Origin: JAHJDR01 sp964609965
GTDB lineage: Bacteria > UBA10199 > JADGCS01
Length of the DNA: 64,000 nt
Direction of reading: 5' to 3'
Assembly (NCBI GenBank): GCA_964609965.1
Contig: CAZSTS010000001.1
Coordinates: forward strand, 62,001-126,000
Shown here: one piece after another, positions 16,530-25,669 of the stretch
Layout: the number at the start of each line of letters is the position of its first letter
How positions within the stretch are numbered: the first letter of the stretch is position 1
Position numbers and translations under genes: made by a program
The notes under the pieces: model-generated
Databases searched by the model: none
Told to the model about the DNA's origin: nothing
What the model saw: only the letters and a program-made list of their open reading frames with translations

Positions 16530-19190
16530 ATGAAAAAATTATATCTCATCGATATCTCTTCCTTCATATTTCGTGCTTATTATGCCATCCGTCCTTTATC
16601 GGCAAAAGATGGCACGCCTGTTAATGCTGTTTTTGGAGTGATCTCCATGATGCAAAAGCTGATTCAAACGCATAAACCAGATCACTTGATTGTGTGTTAT
16701 GACAGACCAGACAAAGGTTTTAGGCATGAGATCTTTCCTGAATACAAAGCCAATCGCAGTGAGCCACCCGAAGACCTTGTTCCACAATTCGAATTGATTA
16801 ACGAATTTATTCGTACGTACCCCATTAAAGGCGTGGACAAAAAAGGGTATGAAGCAGACGATGTCATTGCATCCTTGGTTGAAAAATACAAAAATGAAAA
16901 GGACATGAGTATTTACATCGTTTCATCCGATAAAGATCTCATGCAGCTCGTGGGTGAGAATGTTTTTATGTATGACACCATGAAGGACAAAACTCTTAAG
17001 ACTGAAGATGTGAAGGCAAAATTTGGTGTACTTCCAGAGAGAGTGGTTGATGTGCAGAGTCTTTGCGGTGATGCTTCGGATAATATACCAGGTGTTTTGG
17101 GAGTTGGACCAAAAACAGCATCAAAACTTATCAATGATCATGGTGATCTCGAAGGAGTTTTAGCTAATATTGACAAGATTAAAGGAAAGCTTGCTGAGAA
17201 ACTCGAGGCTGGAAAAAAAAATGCCTTGCTCTCAAAAAAACTCGTTACCTTAGTCAGGGATCTTGATCTAGAGCTAGATTGGGATACAATGGGTTTGCAA
17301 GAGCCTCAGGAACAAGAATTGAACGAGTTTTATACAAAACTTGGTTTTAAAAGATTTATCACTTCTGCAACAGAGACAAGAAAGACAGTCCCCGCAGTTA
17401 AGAAAGCTCGGTTTGAGCTTATCGATTCAATAAATAAGCTAGAGAAGGTTGTGCAGGAAATTAAAGATTCAAAACCAAAGTTTTTGGCCTTTGATACAGA
17501 GACTGATGCACTTGATTCCTTAAATACTCAACTTGTGGGTATAAGCTTTTGCACGCGTAAAGATTTAGCCTATTATGTCCCCCTCAATCATAAGGAAGGA
17601 AACAATCTCGACATCAAATCAGTGCTCGAACGCCTCAAGCCTGTACTCGAAGATAAAGAAATTCCAAAAGTAGGTCAAAATGCAAAATTTGATCATAATG
17701 TTTTTTCTCAATACGGTGTCCAAGTCACACCAATTGCACATGATACCATGCTTGGTAGCTATCTCATAGATCCCCAGTCCCAACATAACTTGGATTTCCT
17801 TGCAGATAAATATCTTGGTATTGAAACTATAAAATTTAAAGATCTCGTTGGGCGGGGCCAAACTTTTGCTGATGTCGATATCAAACTAGCAACAGATTAC
17901 GCAGCAGAGGATTCATGGGTCGTGTATTCACTTGTCGAAAAAATAATTGATGAACTCAAAAAAAATGACTTGAATGGTGTTTATGCAACAATTGAAATGC
18001 CACTTGTGCCTGTTTTGGCAAAAATGGAACAGCAGGGCGTCTTAGTAGATCAGGGGTTTCTTGATGAATTGAATGAAGAATTTGCGTCTAGATTAAATAT
18101 TCTTGAAAAAGATATTTATTCATTGGCAGGAGAAGAGTTTAATATCAACTCACCTAAGCAATTAGCTGTTATTTTATTCGAAAAACTTGAATTGCCTGTT
18201 ATCAAAAAAACAAAGACAGGCTATTCGACAGATGTGGATGTTCTTTCAGAATTGGCAAGGCAGCATGCGCTTCCAGAAAAACTTCTCAAATATCGCAGTC
18301 TCACTAAATTACTTTCTACGTATGTTGTACAATTGAAGAATTTGATTAATCCAAAGACAGATAGGGTGCATACAAACTTTAATCAGGCTATTGTGGCCAC
18401 GGGAAGGTTAAGTTCCAAAGAGCCTAATCTTCAAAACATTCCTATTAAGACAGATGAGGGTAAACGTATCAGGCAGGCGTTCATTGCGCCTGAGGGTCAT
18501 GTTCTCTTTTCGGTAGATTACTCTCAGATTGAACTCAGATTACTTGCTGCCTTTTCTCAGGATCCAAATCTCTTAGATGCGTACAAGAAAAATCAGGACA
18601 TTCATTCCAGAACAGCATCACATATATTTGGTATGTCTATTGAAGAGGTCGATAGCACACACCGTTCAATTGGAAAAACAATCAACTTTGGTGTGATTTA
18701 TGGGCAATCTGCTTTTGGCTTAGCTAAACAATTGGGTGTGCCACAAAAGGAAGCAAAGAGATTTATTGAGGGTTTTTACACGGAGTTTGCTCGAGTAAAA
18801 GAATATAAAGAAGAGGTTTTAAATCAAGCCAGAGAAAATGGATTTGTCACAACTCATTTAGGCAGAAGGCGTTATCTTCCCGAGATCACGAGTCGCAACC
18901 ATCTCTCTCGTCAAAATGCCGAGAGAATGGCTTTTAACACGGTCTTTCAAGGCTCAGCTGCTGATCTTATCAAAAAGGCAATGATTGAAATCCATGATAA
19001 ACTCATCAAAGATGGTCTCAAGACAAAGATGATTCTTCAGGTGCATGATGAACTTTTATTCGAGGTTCCTGAAGATGAACTTCAAATCGTCCAAAAATTC
19101 ATTCCGGAGATTATGGAAGGGGCATTTGAGCTAGATGTGGCTTTAAAAGTCACTTGTAATTCAGGCAAAACTTGGGCAGAAGCGCATTGA
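16530..19190 (+). CDS. polA: DNA polymerase I
   Basis: Repair and Okazaki-fragment polymerase, 886 residues. All three domains are present: N-terminal 5'-3' flap nuclease (MKKLYLIDISSF, YEADDVIA, SSDKDLMQL), a 3'-5' exonuclease that looks active (FDTETD, NAKFDHNVF, YAAEDSW), and a family A polymerase (VDYSQIELR, RSIGKTINFGVIYG, QVHDELLFEVP). It starts four bases after uppP and its stop precedes a lipoprotein gene by about 100 bases. Confidence 0.97.
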   Translation: MKKLYLIDISSFIFRAYYAIRPLSAKDGTPVNAVFGVISMMQKLIQTHKPDHLIVCYDRPDKGFRHEIFPEYKANRSEPPEDLVPQFELINEFIRTYPIKGVDKKGYEADDVIASLVEKYKNEKDMSIYIVSSDKDLMQLVGENVFMYDTMKDKTLKTEDVKAKFGVLPERVVDVQSLCGDASDNIPGVLGVGPKTASKLINDHGDLEGVLANIDKIKGKLAEKLEAGKKNALLSKKLVTLVRDLDLELDWDTMGLQEPQEQELNEFYTKLGFKRFITSATETRKTVPAVKKARFELIDSINKLEKVVQEIKDSKPKFLAFDTETDALDSLNTQLVGISFCTRKDLAYYVPLNHKEGNNLDIKSVLERLKPVLEDKEIPKVGQNAKFDHNVFSQYGVQVTPIAHDTMLGSYLIDPQSQHNLDFLADKYLGIETIKFKDLVGRGQTFADVDIKLATDYAAEDSWVVYSLVEKIIDELKKNDLNGVYATIEMPLVPVLAKMEQQGVLVDQGFLDELNEEFASRLNILEKDIYSLAGEEFNINSPKQLAVILFEKLELPVIKKTKTGYSTDVDVLSELARQHALPEKLLKYRSLTKLLSTYVVQLKNLINPKTDRVHTNFNQAIVATGRLSSKEPNLQNIPIKTDEGKRIRQAFIAPEGHVLFSVDYSQIELRLLAAFSQDPNLLDAYKKNQDIHSRTASHIFGMSIEEVDSTHRSIGKTINFGVIYGQSAFGLAKQLGVPQKEAKRFIEGFYTEFARVKEYKEEVLNQARENGFVTTHLGRRRYLPEITSRNHLSRQNAERMAFNTVFQGSAADLIKKAMIEIHDKLIKDGLKTKMILQVHDELLFEVPEDELQIVQKFIPEIMEGAFELDVALKVTCNSGKTWAEAH

Positions 19191-19291
19191 TTCATCTATT
19201 TTCGATTTTCGAATGCGATTTTCGGAAAATTAATTTAGATCGTGAAATGTGGGTTGTGAATGGAAAACAGTCAAATAGAGGGGGCTCTCAG

Positions 19292-21055
19292 ATGAAAATA
19301 ATATTTGGTAATATTGTCATACTCATTTTATTTATCATCCTCAGTGCCTGTGGTGGTGGATCGAGTTCCAGTTCGACCACCTATACAATTGGTGGCACTA
19401 TTACGGGATTATCCGGTACCATAGTTCTTCAAAATAATAGCGCTAATGATTATACAGCTACTGCTGATGGTTCTTTTGCTTTTTCTGCAGCACTAGCAGA
19501 TGAAGCAACTTATTCAGTTACAGTTTCATCAAGTCCTAGTGATCAAACATGCAATGTGACTAATGGATCAGGAACCGTATCGAGTGCTAATGTGACAAGT
19601 ATTATTGTGTCTTGTTATGATTCAAGTCTATTTTCTGTTGGAGGCACAGTGAGTGGTCTTTCAGGCACTCTTGTTTTGCAAAATAATGCTGGCGATGATT
19701 TGAGTCTAACCACAAATGGTTCATTCACATTTACAACAGCACTAGATGATGGAACTGCATATGCTGTTACCATTAAAACGCAACCAGATACTCAAACCTG
19801 TTATCTTTCAAATATAAGTGGCACAATATCATCGGCAAACATTACTAATGTTACAGTAGCTTGTTATGATTCTGGTTCGCTTGATACAAGTTTTAGTGAA
19901 GATGGTGTTGTAAGATTTGATGGCGATTACACTGATGTTGGCTATGCTATCACCACAGACAGTAGTGGCAACATTCTTGTGGCAGGCTACATCGCTACTG
20001 ATAATGAGAATAATCGAGACATGGCTGTCTGGCGATACACGAGTGATGGAACTCTTGACACAAGCTTTGGCATAAATGGTGTGGCCACTTATAACAGTGG
20101 CGAAAAATGGGATGAGGCCTATTCTCTTGTCGTCGATGATAGCGATGGTGTCTATGTCTGTGGCATGTCTAATCCCGATGGTGGTACGTCATTTACAATG
20201 ACCATTTTACATTATGATAGTGATGGTGATTTAGATTCTAGCTTTGATACAGATGGCGTCGTCCTTTACGCAGATGCTGGTACTGAGATTTGTAGGCGTA
20301 TTAGAATTGATGATAATGGTAAGATAGTGGCCAATGGTATTGTAGGAACTCAAATGACAGTGTGGCGTTACACGAGCACGGGTTCTGTTGATTCAAGTTT
20401 TGGAATCGGTGGGGTGGCTCAATATTCAGGAAGTAGTTCGTTTGCTGAACCTTCTTTTGTTTTTGATTCTGGTGATTATATCAATATCACGAGTCAAACA
20501 GACACGTCTGGCATGACTCTTTGGCGTTACGGATCTAGCGGCAGTCTTGATACCAATTTTGGCAACAGTGGTGTTTCGACATACACTGCAGGAACTGAAG
20601 AAGCTAGTTATGATATTAAACTCGATTCATCAGAAAACATCTTCACAGCAGGTTATTTAAAACTGACAGGTGAGACTCTTTATGGCATGGCTGTTTGGAA
20701 ATACACTACTGGTGGAGATCTCGACACATCATTTGGTAGCAATGGGGTTGCTAGATACACTTCTGGCTCAAATCAAAATTTAGCTAAGGCGCTTGTTATT
20801 GATAGTTCAGATCAATTATTCACGGCTGGTTATGATCTAGATGGGGCTTCACCCAAGGATCTTTATCTTTGGCGGTATGACACGGCAGGTGAGATTGATA
20901 CTGACTTTGATTCAGATGGTGTCGTGGTCTTTGATGGTGGGGCTGGTGATGCTGCTTATGACATGGTCATGGACTCTCAGGGTCGTCTTCTTGTGACAGG
21001 TTATTCATCAAATGGTTCAACTAATGATATGGTTATTTTAAGGTATTATCCTTAA
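19292..21055 (+). CDS. Lipoprotein with two Ig-like repeats and delta-60 repeat beta-propeller
   Basis: A 587-residue exported protein. The ATG at 19292 has a GAGGGGG ribosome site about eight bases upstream and opens a lipoprotein signal ending LSACGGG. Two tandem copies of a roughly 75-residue module follow, each starting GGT(I/V)(T/S)GLSGT and ending in an ANxTxxxVxC strand. From about residue 195 there are repeated LDTSFGxxGV units, the delta-60 repeat, each followed by strands with VAGY or TAGY, which should form a beta-propeller. Surface-exposed; binding partner unknown. Confidence 0.9.
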   Translation: MKIIFGNIVILILFIILSACGGGSSSSSTTYTIGGTITGLSGTIVLQNNSANDYTATADGSFAFSAALADEATYSVTVSSSPSDQTCNVTNGSGTVSSANVTSIIVSCYDSSLFSVGGTVSGLSGTLVLQNNAGDDLSLTTNGSFTFTTALDDGTAYAVTIKTQPDTQTCYLSNISGTISSANITNVTVACYDSGSLDTSFSEDGVVRFDGDYTDVGYAITTDSSGNILVAGYIATDNENNRDMAVWRYTSDGTLDTSFGINGVATYNSGEKWDEAYSLVVDDSDGVYVCGMSNPDGGTSFTMTILHYDSDGDLDSSFDTDGVVLYADAGTEICRRIRIDDNGKIVANGIVGTQMTVWRYTSTGSVDSSFGIGGVAQYSGSSSFAEPSFVFDSGDYINITSQTDTSGMTLWRYGSSGSLDTNFGNSGVSTYTAGTEEASYDIKLDSSENIFTAGYLKLTGETLYGMAVWKYTTGGDLDTSFGSNGVARYTSGSNQNLAKALVIDSSDQLFTAGYDLDGASPKDLYLWRYDTAGEIDTDFDSDGVVVFDGGAGDAAYDMVMDSQGRLLVTGYSSNGSTNDMVILRYYP

Positions 21056-21193
21056 TAATAGAACAATCCTATAAATAATGAAATCATGTGCAAAATATTA
21101 AGCATGCCTGTTCAAAAAACAGAACATAACTAGCTGTAAAATAATAAGAAATAGTATTGAGAAGAGGATGTTTTTCGTATATGAACATTTCTT

Positions 21194-22030
21194 ATGGAAA
21201 CAAAAATTGCACTATTCAAGGGTAAAAAGGTCAGAAAAACTATTCATAACAATGAGTGGTGGTTCTCGGTGATTGATGTTGTCGAAATCTTGACTGGAAG
21301 TGTCAATCCAAGGCGATATTGGTCTGATTTAAAACGTAAATTATTGGATGAAGAAGGTTATTATGAACTGTACGATAATATCGTACAGTTGAAAATGCTA
21401 GCTCACGATGACAAAATGCGAGAGACTGATATAGCAAATACCGAAACAATGTTTCGTATTGTTCAATCAATTCCCTCTCCAAAGGCTGAGCCCTTTAAGA
21501 GATGGTTGGCTCAAGTAGGCTACGAAAGAATAAAAGAGATCGAAGACCCAGAATTAGCCACAAAAAGAACAAGGACGCTTTATAAAGCAAAGGGTTATTC
21601 AGATAATTGGATCGAAAAACGTATGCGAGGCATTGCTATTCGAGAAGAATTAACTGATGAATGGCAACAGCGAGGTGCAAAAGAAGAACGAGATTATTCA
21701 ATTCTTACTGCAGAGATTTCAAAGGCAACTTTTGGTATGACACCATCAGAATATCAAGAGTTTAAGGGTTTAGATAGGCAAAATCTTCGCGATCACATGA
21801 ATGATTTGGAACTCATTTTATCAATGTTGGGTGAGAGGGCGACGACAGAAATAACACGAACTGAAGACTCAAGAGGTATGCCTAAACTTAAATCAGATGC
21901 TCACGAAGGCGGGGAGATTGCAGGTGATGCTAAGAAAAAACTCGAAAAACGCCTTAGGCGCCCAGTTGTATCAAATGATAATTATCTTTATGTGCCAGAG
22001 GATAAGAGATTGTTGGAAAAAAAAGACTAA
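21194..22030 (+). CDS. Bro-N domain protein (DinD/antirepressor-like)
   Basis: A 278-residue cytoplasmic protein. The N-terminus (WWFSVIDVVEILTGS, YWSDLKRKL) is a Bro-N fold, and the block from NTETMFRIVQSIPSPKAEPF through the KRWLA that follows is shared by the standalone chromosomal Bro-N/DinD-like family. E. coli DinD is DNA-damage induced; related domains act as phage antirepressors. No integrase, terminase or structural gene is nearby, so a prophage remnant is not supported. A 25-base near-perfect palindrome lies inside the coding sequence (21366-21390). Its stop is two bases from that of the convergent cupin gene. Confidence 0.85.
   Translation: METKIALFKGKKVRKTIHNNEWWFSVIDVVEILTGSVNPRRYWSDLKRKLLDEEGYYELYDNIVQLKMLAHDDKMRETDIANTETMFRIVQSIPSPKAEPFKRWLAQVGYERIKEIEDPELATKRTRTLYKAKGYSDNWIEKRMRGIAIREELTDEWQQRGAKEERDYSILTAEISKATFGMTPSEYQEFKGLDRQNLRDHMNDLELILSMLGERATTEITRTEDSRGMPKLKSDAHEGGEIAGDAKKKLEKRLRRPVVSNDNYLYVPEDKRLLEKKD
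21366..21390. repeat. 12-bp-arm palindrome inside Bro-N gene
   Basis: AACTGTACGATA, one central base, then the exact complement TATCGTACAGTT. It encodes the conserved YDNIVQL part of the Bro-N protein. It may be a binding site read by the protein itself or simply a consequence of codon choice. Confidence 0.7.
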
Positions 22031-22032
22031 TC

Positions 22033-22371
22033 CTATCCTAAGTGGCAAAAATCAAACGCTACACATGGCTCATCACCAATAACCCAGGCATCATGTTCTG
22101 CGCCCATTTCAAAACCATCTCCAGGACCAACTTTTACTTCTTTGCCGCCGGGGCCTTGAACGACCATTTGGCCTGAGAGGATATATCCTATATGTGCTTC
22201 AGATTTTTTGCCAGTTTGTGAGCCTGCGTGCACAGACCATTTCCAACCAGGTAGATATTCCCCTCGACCAATCGCGACTGTTTTCAAAATCACCATTGTT
22301 CGTTTACTGCCATCGAGAAAAGTGCGTGAGTTTTCTAGGTTTTCAATATTTTTTACTGTAACATCTGTCAT
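22033..22371 (-). CDS. Small cupin-domain protein
   Basis: A 112-residue single-domain beta-barrel. The pattern WSVHAGSQTGKKSEAHIGYILSG, followed by a Gly-rich turn and PGDGFEMGAEHDAWV, matches the two cupin motifs, with His and Glu/His ligands for a metal. Size and motif spacing are normal for small stand-alone cupins. Substrate unknown. It ends two bases from the convergent Bro-N gene; no operon partner is obvious. Confidence 0.85.
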   Translation of the reverse strand: MTDVTVKNIENLENSRTFLDGSKRTMVILKTVAIGRGEYLPGWKWSVHAGSQTGKKSEAHIGYILSGQMVVQGPGGKEVKVGPGDGFEMGAEHDAWVIGDEPCVAFDFCHLG

Positions 22372-22480
22372 AGTATTTCCTTGTTCAAAAATGGATGAAA
22401 AAACTACTTCGTGACACTCAAAGATTATTATCTGGTTTTATCTACAGAAGCAATAAGGCTTGTAAGCATTTTTGTTGTTT

Positions 22481-24268
22481 CTAGTTGTTAACTTTTAAAT
22501 GATTTTTTAAGAAATGCGTTTGTCTGATGATTCCCAAGAAGATGATGGGTAGTAGTAACAAGAGTGCCTGGATTGGTGATTGATTTGTCTTTTTTTGATG
22601 TGGCAATAGCCAACATCCAACACTGGAGGCAGCACTGTCTGCATCCGCATCCGCAGCTACAACCAAGGTCTGGTTGAATGTGGCGGACCCGAGGTCCCCG
22701 CAATCCGTAGCTACTGCCAGGTTGCTGGTCATCGCTGTTAGTAAAGTGACGCTTGTGGAACAGGTATCGGCTTCGCTAATGGTCCCTGCTGTATCAGGGG
22801 TTAAACTCCAGGAACATGTACATTCACTGTCACTGGCAACGGAAAAAAACATGTTTAAATTTGACGATGGTTCTGAAGGCATGGGTGATTGGACATAGAT
22901 GACTTCCCCGACTTCTATATTATCAAAATTTACTTCGTCGTTATCTGCTTCCAGTTCAACAAAACCTTCGATAACGCAGTCGCTGGTACAGCCGTCATAT
23001 TCATCCGTGTTGCCATCGTCGCACTCTTCATCAGAATCCAAAGTCTCATCACCACAAATGGCGGTGTTGGTGTCTTCTTCTTCTTCTTCTTCTTCTGTAG
23101 TATCAGAATTTCCGCAGCCGTTGATGCCAGGCTCAGTCTTCTCTGGATCATCTGGACAGTTGTCGTCGCAGTTAGCTGTGCCGTCTTCATCGCTGTCTGT
23201 ATCAGCTGTTCCACAACCGCAGGTGCCAGGTTCAGTCTTATTTGAATCGGTTGAACAGTTATCGATGCAGTTAGCTGTGCCGTCTCCATCGCTGTCTGTA
23301 TCAGCTGTTCCGCAGCCACAGACGCCTGGGGCAGTTTTTTCTGAATCGGTTGAACAGCTGTCAATGCAGTTTGCTGTGCCATCTCCATCGGTATCTGTGT
23401 CGGCATTTCCGCAACCACAGGTTCCCGCGCTTATCTTTGCTGCATCCATTGAACAAGCATCGTTCACATCGGCCACACCGTCATTATCATCATCATCGTC
23501 ACAGGCATCGCCATAATCATCACCATCGTTATTTTCCTGTAACGAATTCAAAGCATCGGGACAATTATCATTTGGAGAGTTAACGCCATCACCATCCCAA
23601 TCTATAATATTCTGCTCCAAATTTGTTGCAGTTTGGTCGATATATTGAATATCTTCTACAGCAAAATATTGTCTCTCATCAGGCCATAAACATGATAAAA
23701 TATAAGGGTTCAGGTCATTACCAACTCCCACAAGAAAGATCCGAATTGATAGAGCTGCCAGGTCTGAACGTGTCTGCGCGGCATCAGCTGCTCCATCACC
23801 CTGAAGAGTACACGGATTCTGTGACGATTGAGGGTTAGGATTGCCGTCGGTGATCAATATTATGACTCGTCTGCTTTGATCATCAGAGGTGTCTTCAAAC
23901 ACCTCAATGGCTTTGTCCAATGCTGTCCTGGTGGCTGTCGTCCCTTGAGTCCACTCCAGATTATCTACATCATTAATTATTGCAGATCTCGTTTGATTGT
24001 AATTAAAATACCACTCTTTTGTAGCGCTAGTAGCAAATCTGACTACTGCTATTCCGGCGTCCTCAGGAAGGCTGCTCTCTATCATTCCAGTGACAAAAGC
24101 TTTTTCATCAGTCCACCCATCTTGTCCCATACTCCCTGATGAATCCATTATGAATAATACTTCTAGTCCTTCAAGTTCGGCCAGAGCATGTACATTGATC
24201 GATAAAAGAGCTAAGAATATAACACAAAGAAATGACAATGATATTTTTGTTTTCATTCCCTGCCGCAT
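22481..24268 (-). CDS. Secreted vWA / thrombospondin-type-3 repeat surface protein with C-terminal sorting tail
   Basis: About 595 residues. A Sec signal peptide (core LCVIFLALLSINVHA) precedes a von Willebrand factor A domain with MIDAS sequence DSSGSMGQD (42-50). From about 225 there are calcium-binding TSP3-like repeats and at least four Cys-rich units with CGCG(T/N)ADTD. A poly-Glu linker and a myxococcal-type Cys-rich repeat (CGDETLDSDEECDDGN) follow. The C-terminus has VGCWLL, a hydrophobic segment (LLLLLPIIFLGII) and Arg, resembling MYXO-CTERM-type sorting signals, but with about 13 residues after the Arg. Start may be 24268 or the ATG at 24256. Probably an adhesin-like surface protein. 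Confidence 0.85.
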   Translation of the reverse strand: MRQGMKTKISLSFLCVIFLALLSINVHALAELEGLEVLFIMDSSGSMGQDGWTDEKAFVTGMIESSLPEDAGIAVVRFATSATKEWYFNYNQTRSAIINDVDNLEWTQGTTATRTALDKAIEVFEDTSDDQSRRVIILITDGNPNPQSSQNPCTLQGDGAADAAQTRSDLAALSIRIFLVGVGNDLNPYILSCLWPDERQYFAVEDIQYIDQTATNLEQNIIDWDGDGVNSPNDNCPDALNSLQENNDGDDYGDACDDDDDNDGVADVNDACSMDAAKISAGTCGCGNADTDTDGDGTANCIDSCSTDSEKTAPGVCGCGTADTDSDGDGTANCIDNCSTDSNKTEPGTCGCGTADTDSDEDGTANCDDNCPDDPEKTEPGINGCGNSDTTEEEEEEEDTNTAICGDETLDSDEECDDGNTDEYDGCTSDCVIEGFVELEADNDEVNFDNIEVGEVIYVQSPMPSEPSSNLNMFFSVASDSECTCSWSLTPDTAGTISEADTCSTSVTLLTAMTSNLAVATDCGDLGSATFNQTLVVAADADADSAASSVGCWLLPHQKKTNQSPIQALLLLLPIIFLGIIRQTHFLKNHLKVNN

Positions 24269-24440
24269 TACAAGACCCCTTAACTCTCTATTATATATTC
24301 TATAGTGAGTATTAGAAACTAAATTGTAGTAACTAAATGTTATTAATTAACAAAATACAGATCTGCTGCTCCAGAAATTTCTTTCATTTTGGCTTAATTA
24401 TACGCGTATTATTTTTGAAAATCGTATTTGAGAATGGAAG

Positions 24441-24473
24441 AAAAAAGGCCCTACCTTTCGGCAGGACCTTTTT
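24441..24473 (-). terminator. Rho-independent terminator after tRNA-His
   Basis: On the minus strand: GGUCCUGCC, loop GAAA, GGUAGGGCC, then six U. The nine-pair stem includes two G-U pairs. It lies just downstream of the tRNA gene. Confidence 0.85.
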
Positions 24474-24480
24474 GTTGCTG

Positions 24481-24555
24481 GGTGGCTGAGGGGATTTGAA
24501 CCCCCGACCCTCTGAGTCACAGTCAGATGCTCTAACCAACTGAGCTACAGCCACC
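24481..24555 (-). tRNA. tRNA-His (anticodon GTG)
   Basis: The minus strand folds as a cloverleaf: acceptor GTGGCTG paired with CAGCCAC, D-arm TAGCTCAGTTGGTTAGAG, anticodon stem TCTGA/TCAGA around loop CTGTGAC (anticodon GTG), and T-arm GGGGGTTCAAATCCCC. A G at position -1 faces C73, as required for histidyl-tRNA synthetase recognition. CCA is not encoded. It stands alone between a surface-protein gene and a small lipoprotein gene and has its own terminator. Confidence 0.97.
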
Positions 24556-24647
24556 ATATAACTAGAGGTTGGCTATAAAACAAAGTTGGTCAGAAAAGTC
24601 TACAATTTTATTGATTTATGACGAAAACCAGCTATTTCTCCTTCACC

Positions 24648-24818
24648 ATGAAACTAAAAAACATCTTATTACTTATTATTTGTATTCTATTCCTCTCTTT
24701 TAGTCTTATTGCCTGTGAAAAGGGCAAAACCGATTCAGATTCACTGAACTCTGTGAAGATTGGTGACACGGAGACTGACGATGAGACTTGTTTGCCAGAG
24801 ACTGAAAAGGACTGTTGA
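24648..24818 (+). CDS. Small lipoprotein
   Basis: A 56-residue product from the ATG at 24648 (an ATG ten codons earlier is also open). It is almost entirely a lipoprotein signal peptide (core NILLLIICILFLSFS, lipobox LIAC) followed by a short acidic tail ending in CLPETEKDC. No family is recognised. Its stop codon abuts the convergent PAP2 gene. Small, so moderate confidence. Confidence 0.55.
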   Translation: MKLKNILLLIICILFLSFSLIACEKGKTDSDSLNSVKIGDTETDDETCLPETEKDC

Positions 24819-25541
24819 TTAAAACCTATAAATAATCTGCACACCTGGCTTTCCCTGACAAGAGGGGATGATGGCGTATTTGTCGTTGTAGAGTTTTTTG
24901 TGGAAGCGGGCGGTTCCCCAACCAACTGCCGTGCCCCAGGCAGCTCCAAAAATTACATCAGAGAGATAATGTGCTCTTTGATCAATCATAGAATAACTCA
25001 TCAAACCCGAAATGATATAAGCTGGTATTCCATAGGCGGGGCCGTGCAAGGTTTCGAGCACTGTGGCAATGGCAAAAAAACGTGCGGCATGACCAGAACT
25101 AAAGCTCCAACTGTCACCGTTTGGTCTTTGGCGCCTTGCAATAGCTTTTGTGGCAAATGTACCAGCTTCGGTGAGAATCAAGGCCTCGACAAGAACCTCA
25201 CCAGTTTGTTTTATTTTCTTATTATGAGTGAAATGCCCAATAGCATAAGTGAGCAGCGCCGCTGAATCGACAACATAAAATTCTCCCATGATCTCAGCTG
25301 TTGTGTTTACTTTGCTCCCAAAAACTGAGTTGTTTTGAAGATCATTCGCGATTTGGTCATCATATTCAGAGAGAGTTAAGGAAAGTAATGCGCCACTCAC
25401 AACAAAGGCCATGGGCCAATCTCCAAATGTGTGAGTGATGTTTTTTCCCATGTGAGTGAAGAAAGTGGGCGTTTTTGCCTGTGAAGGAATTGAAAAAGTA
25501 AGTGTAAGGACAATAAAAATGAATAAAGAAATAGATTTCAT
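24819..25541 (-). CDS. PAP2-family phosphatase, exported
   Basis: A 240-residue protein from the ATG at 25541 (MKSIS), which opens a Sec signal (FIFIVLTLTFSIPSQA). The three PAP2 motifs are visible: KAIARRQRP, SFSSGHAARFF (usually PSGH; here SSGH) and RAHYLSDVIFGAA. This superfamily dephosphorylates lipid phosphates such as phosphatidate or polyprenyl pyrophosphate. Its periplasmic location fits recycling of lipid carriers or lipid A-type dephosphorylation. The ribosome site is weak. Confidence 0.88.
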   Translation of the reverse strand: MKSISLFIFIVLTLTFSIPSQAKTPTFFTHMGKNITHTFGDWPMAFVVSGALLSLTLSEYDDQIANDLQNNSVFGSKVNTTAEIMGEFYVVDSAALLTYAIGHFTHNKKIKQTGEVLVEALILTEAGTFATKAIARRQRPNGDSWSFSSGHAARFFAIATVLETLHGPAYGIPAYIISGLMSYSMIDQRAHYLSDVIFGAAWGTAVGWGTARFHKKLYNDKYAIIPSCQGKPGVQIIYRF

Positions 25542-25669
25542 TACAGGTGAGCTGATTAATAGCAATTTTTGAGAACCGCAACCCTTAGATATAAGGAAAC
25601 ATTAACAATTTTATGTTTGATACCAAGGTGTTATCGCGCTACAGAGGCACGACATGAGAGGAGCTATAT

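Noticed and set aside
21369..21387. LexA/SOS box in the palindrome CTGT...ACAG
   Set aside because: The half-sites are too far apart for the E. coli box (13 instead of 8 bases) and lie inside coding sequence rather than a promoter.
21194..22030. Prophage remnant suggested by the Bro-N protein
   Set aside because: No integrase, phage structural or lysis gene and no att-like repeats are nearby; standalone chromosomal Bro-N proteins are common.
23076..23098. TTC trinucleotide run that could be a phase-variable tract
   Set aside because: It encodes a poly-Glu linker in frame; unit changes would alter length by whole codons, so no on/off switching is expected.
22674..23583. Several long frames on the plus strand and other minus frames over the vWA/TSP3 gene
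   Set aside because: They mirror the repetitive Asp/Thr/Cys codons of the real gene and translate to low-complexity Ser/Val/His-rich sequence.
25620..25669. glmS ribozyme upstream of glmS
   Set aside because: The gap to the divergent gene is only about 130 bases and shows none of the conserved ribozyme core.
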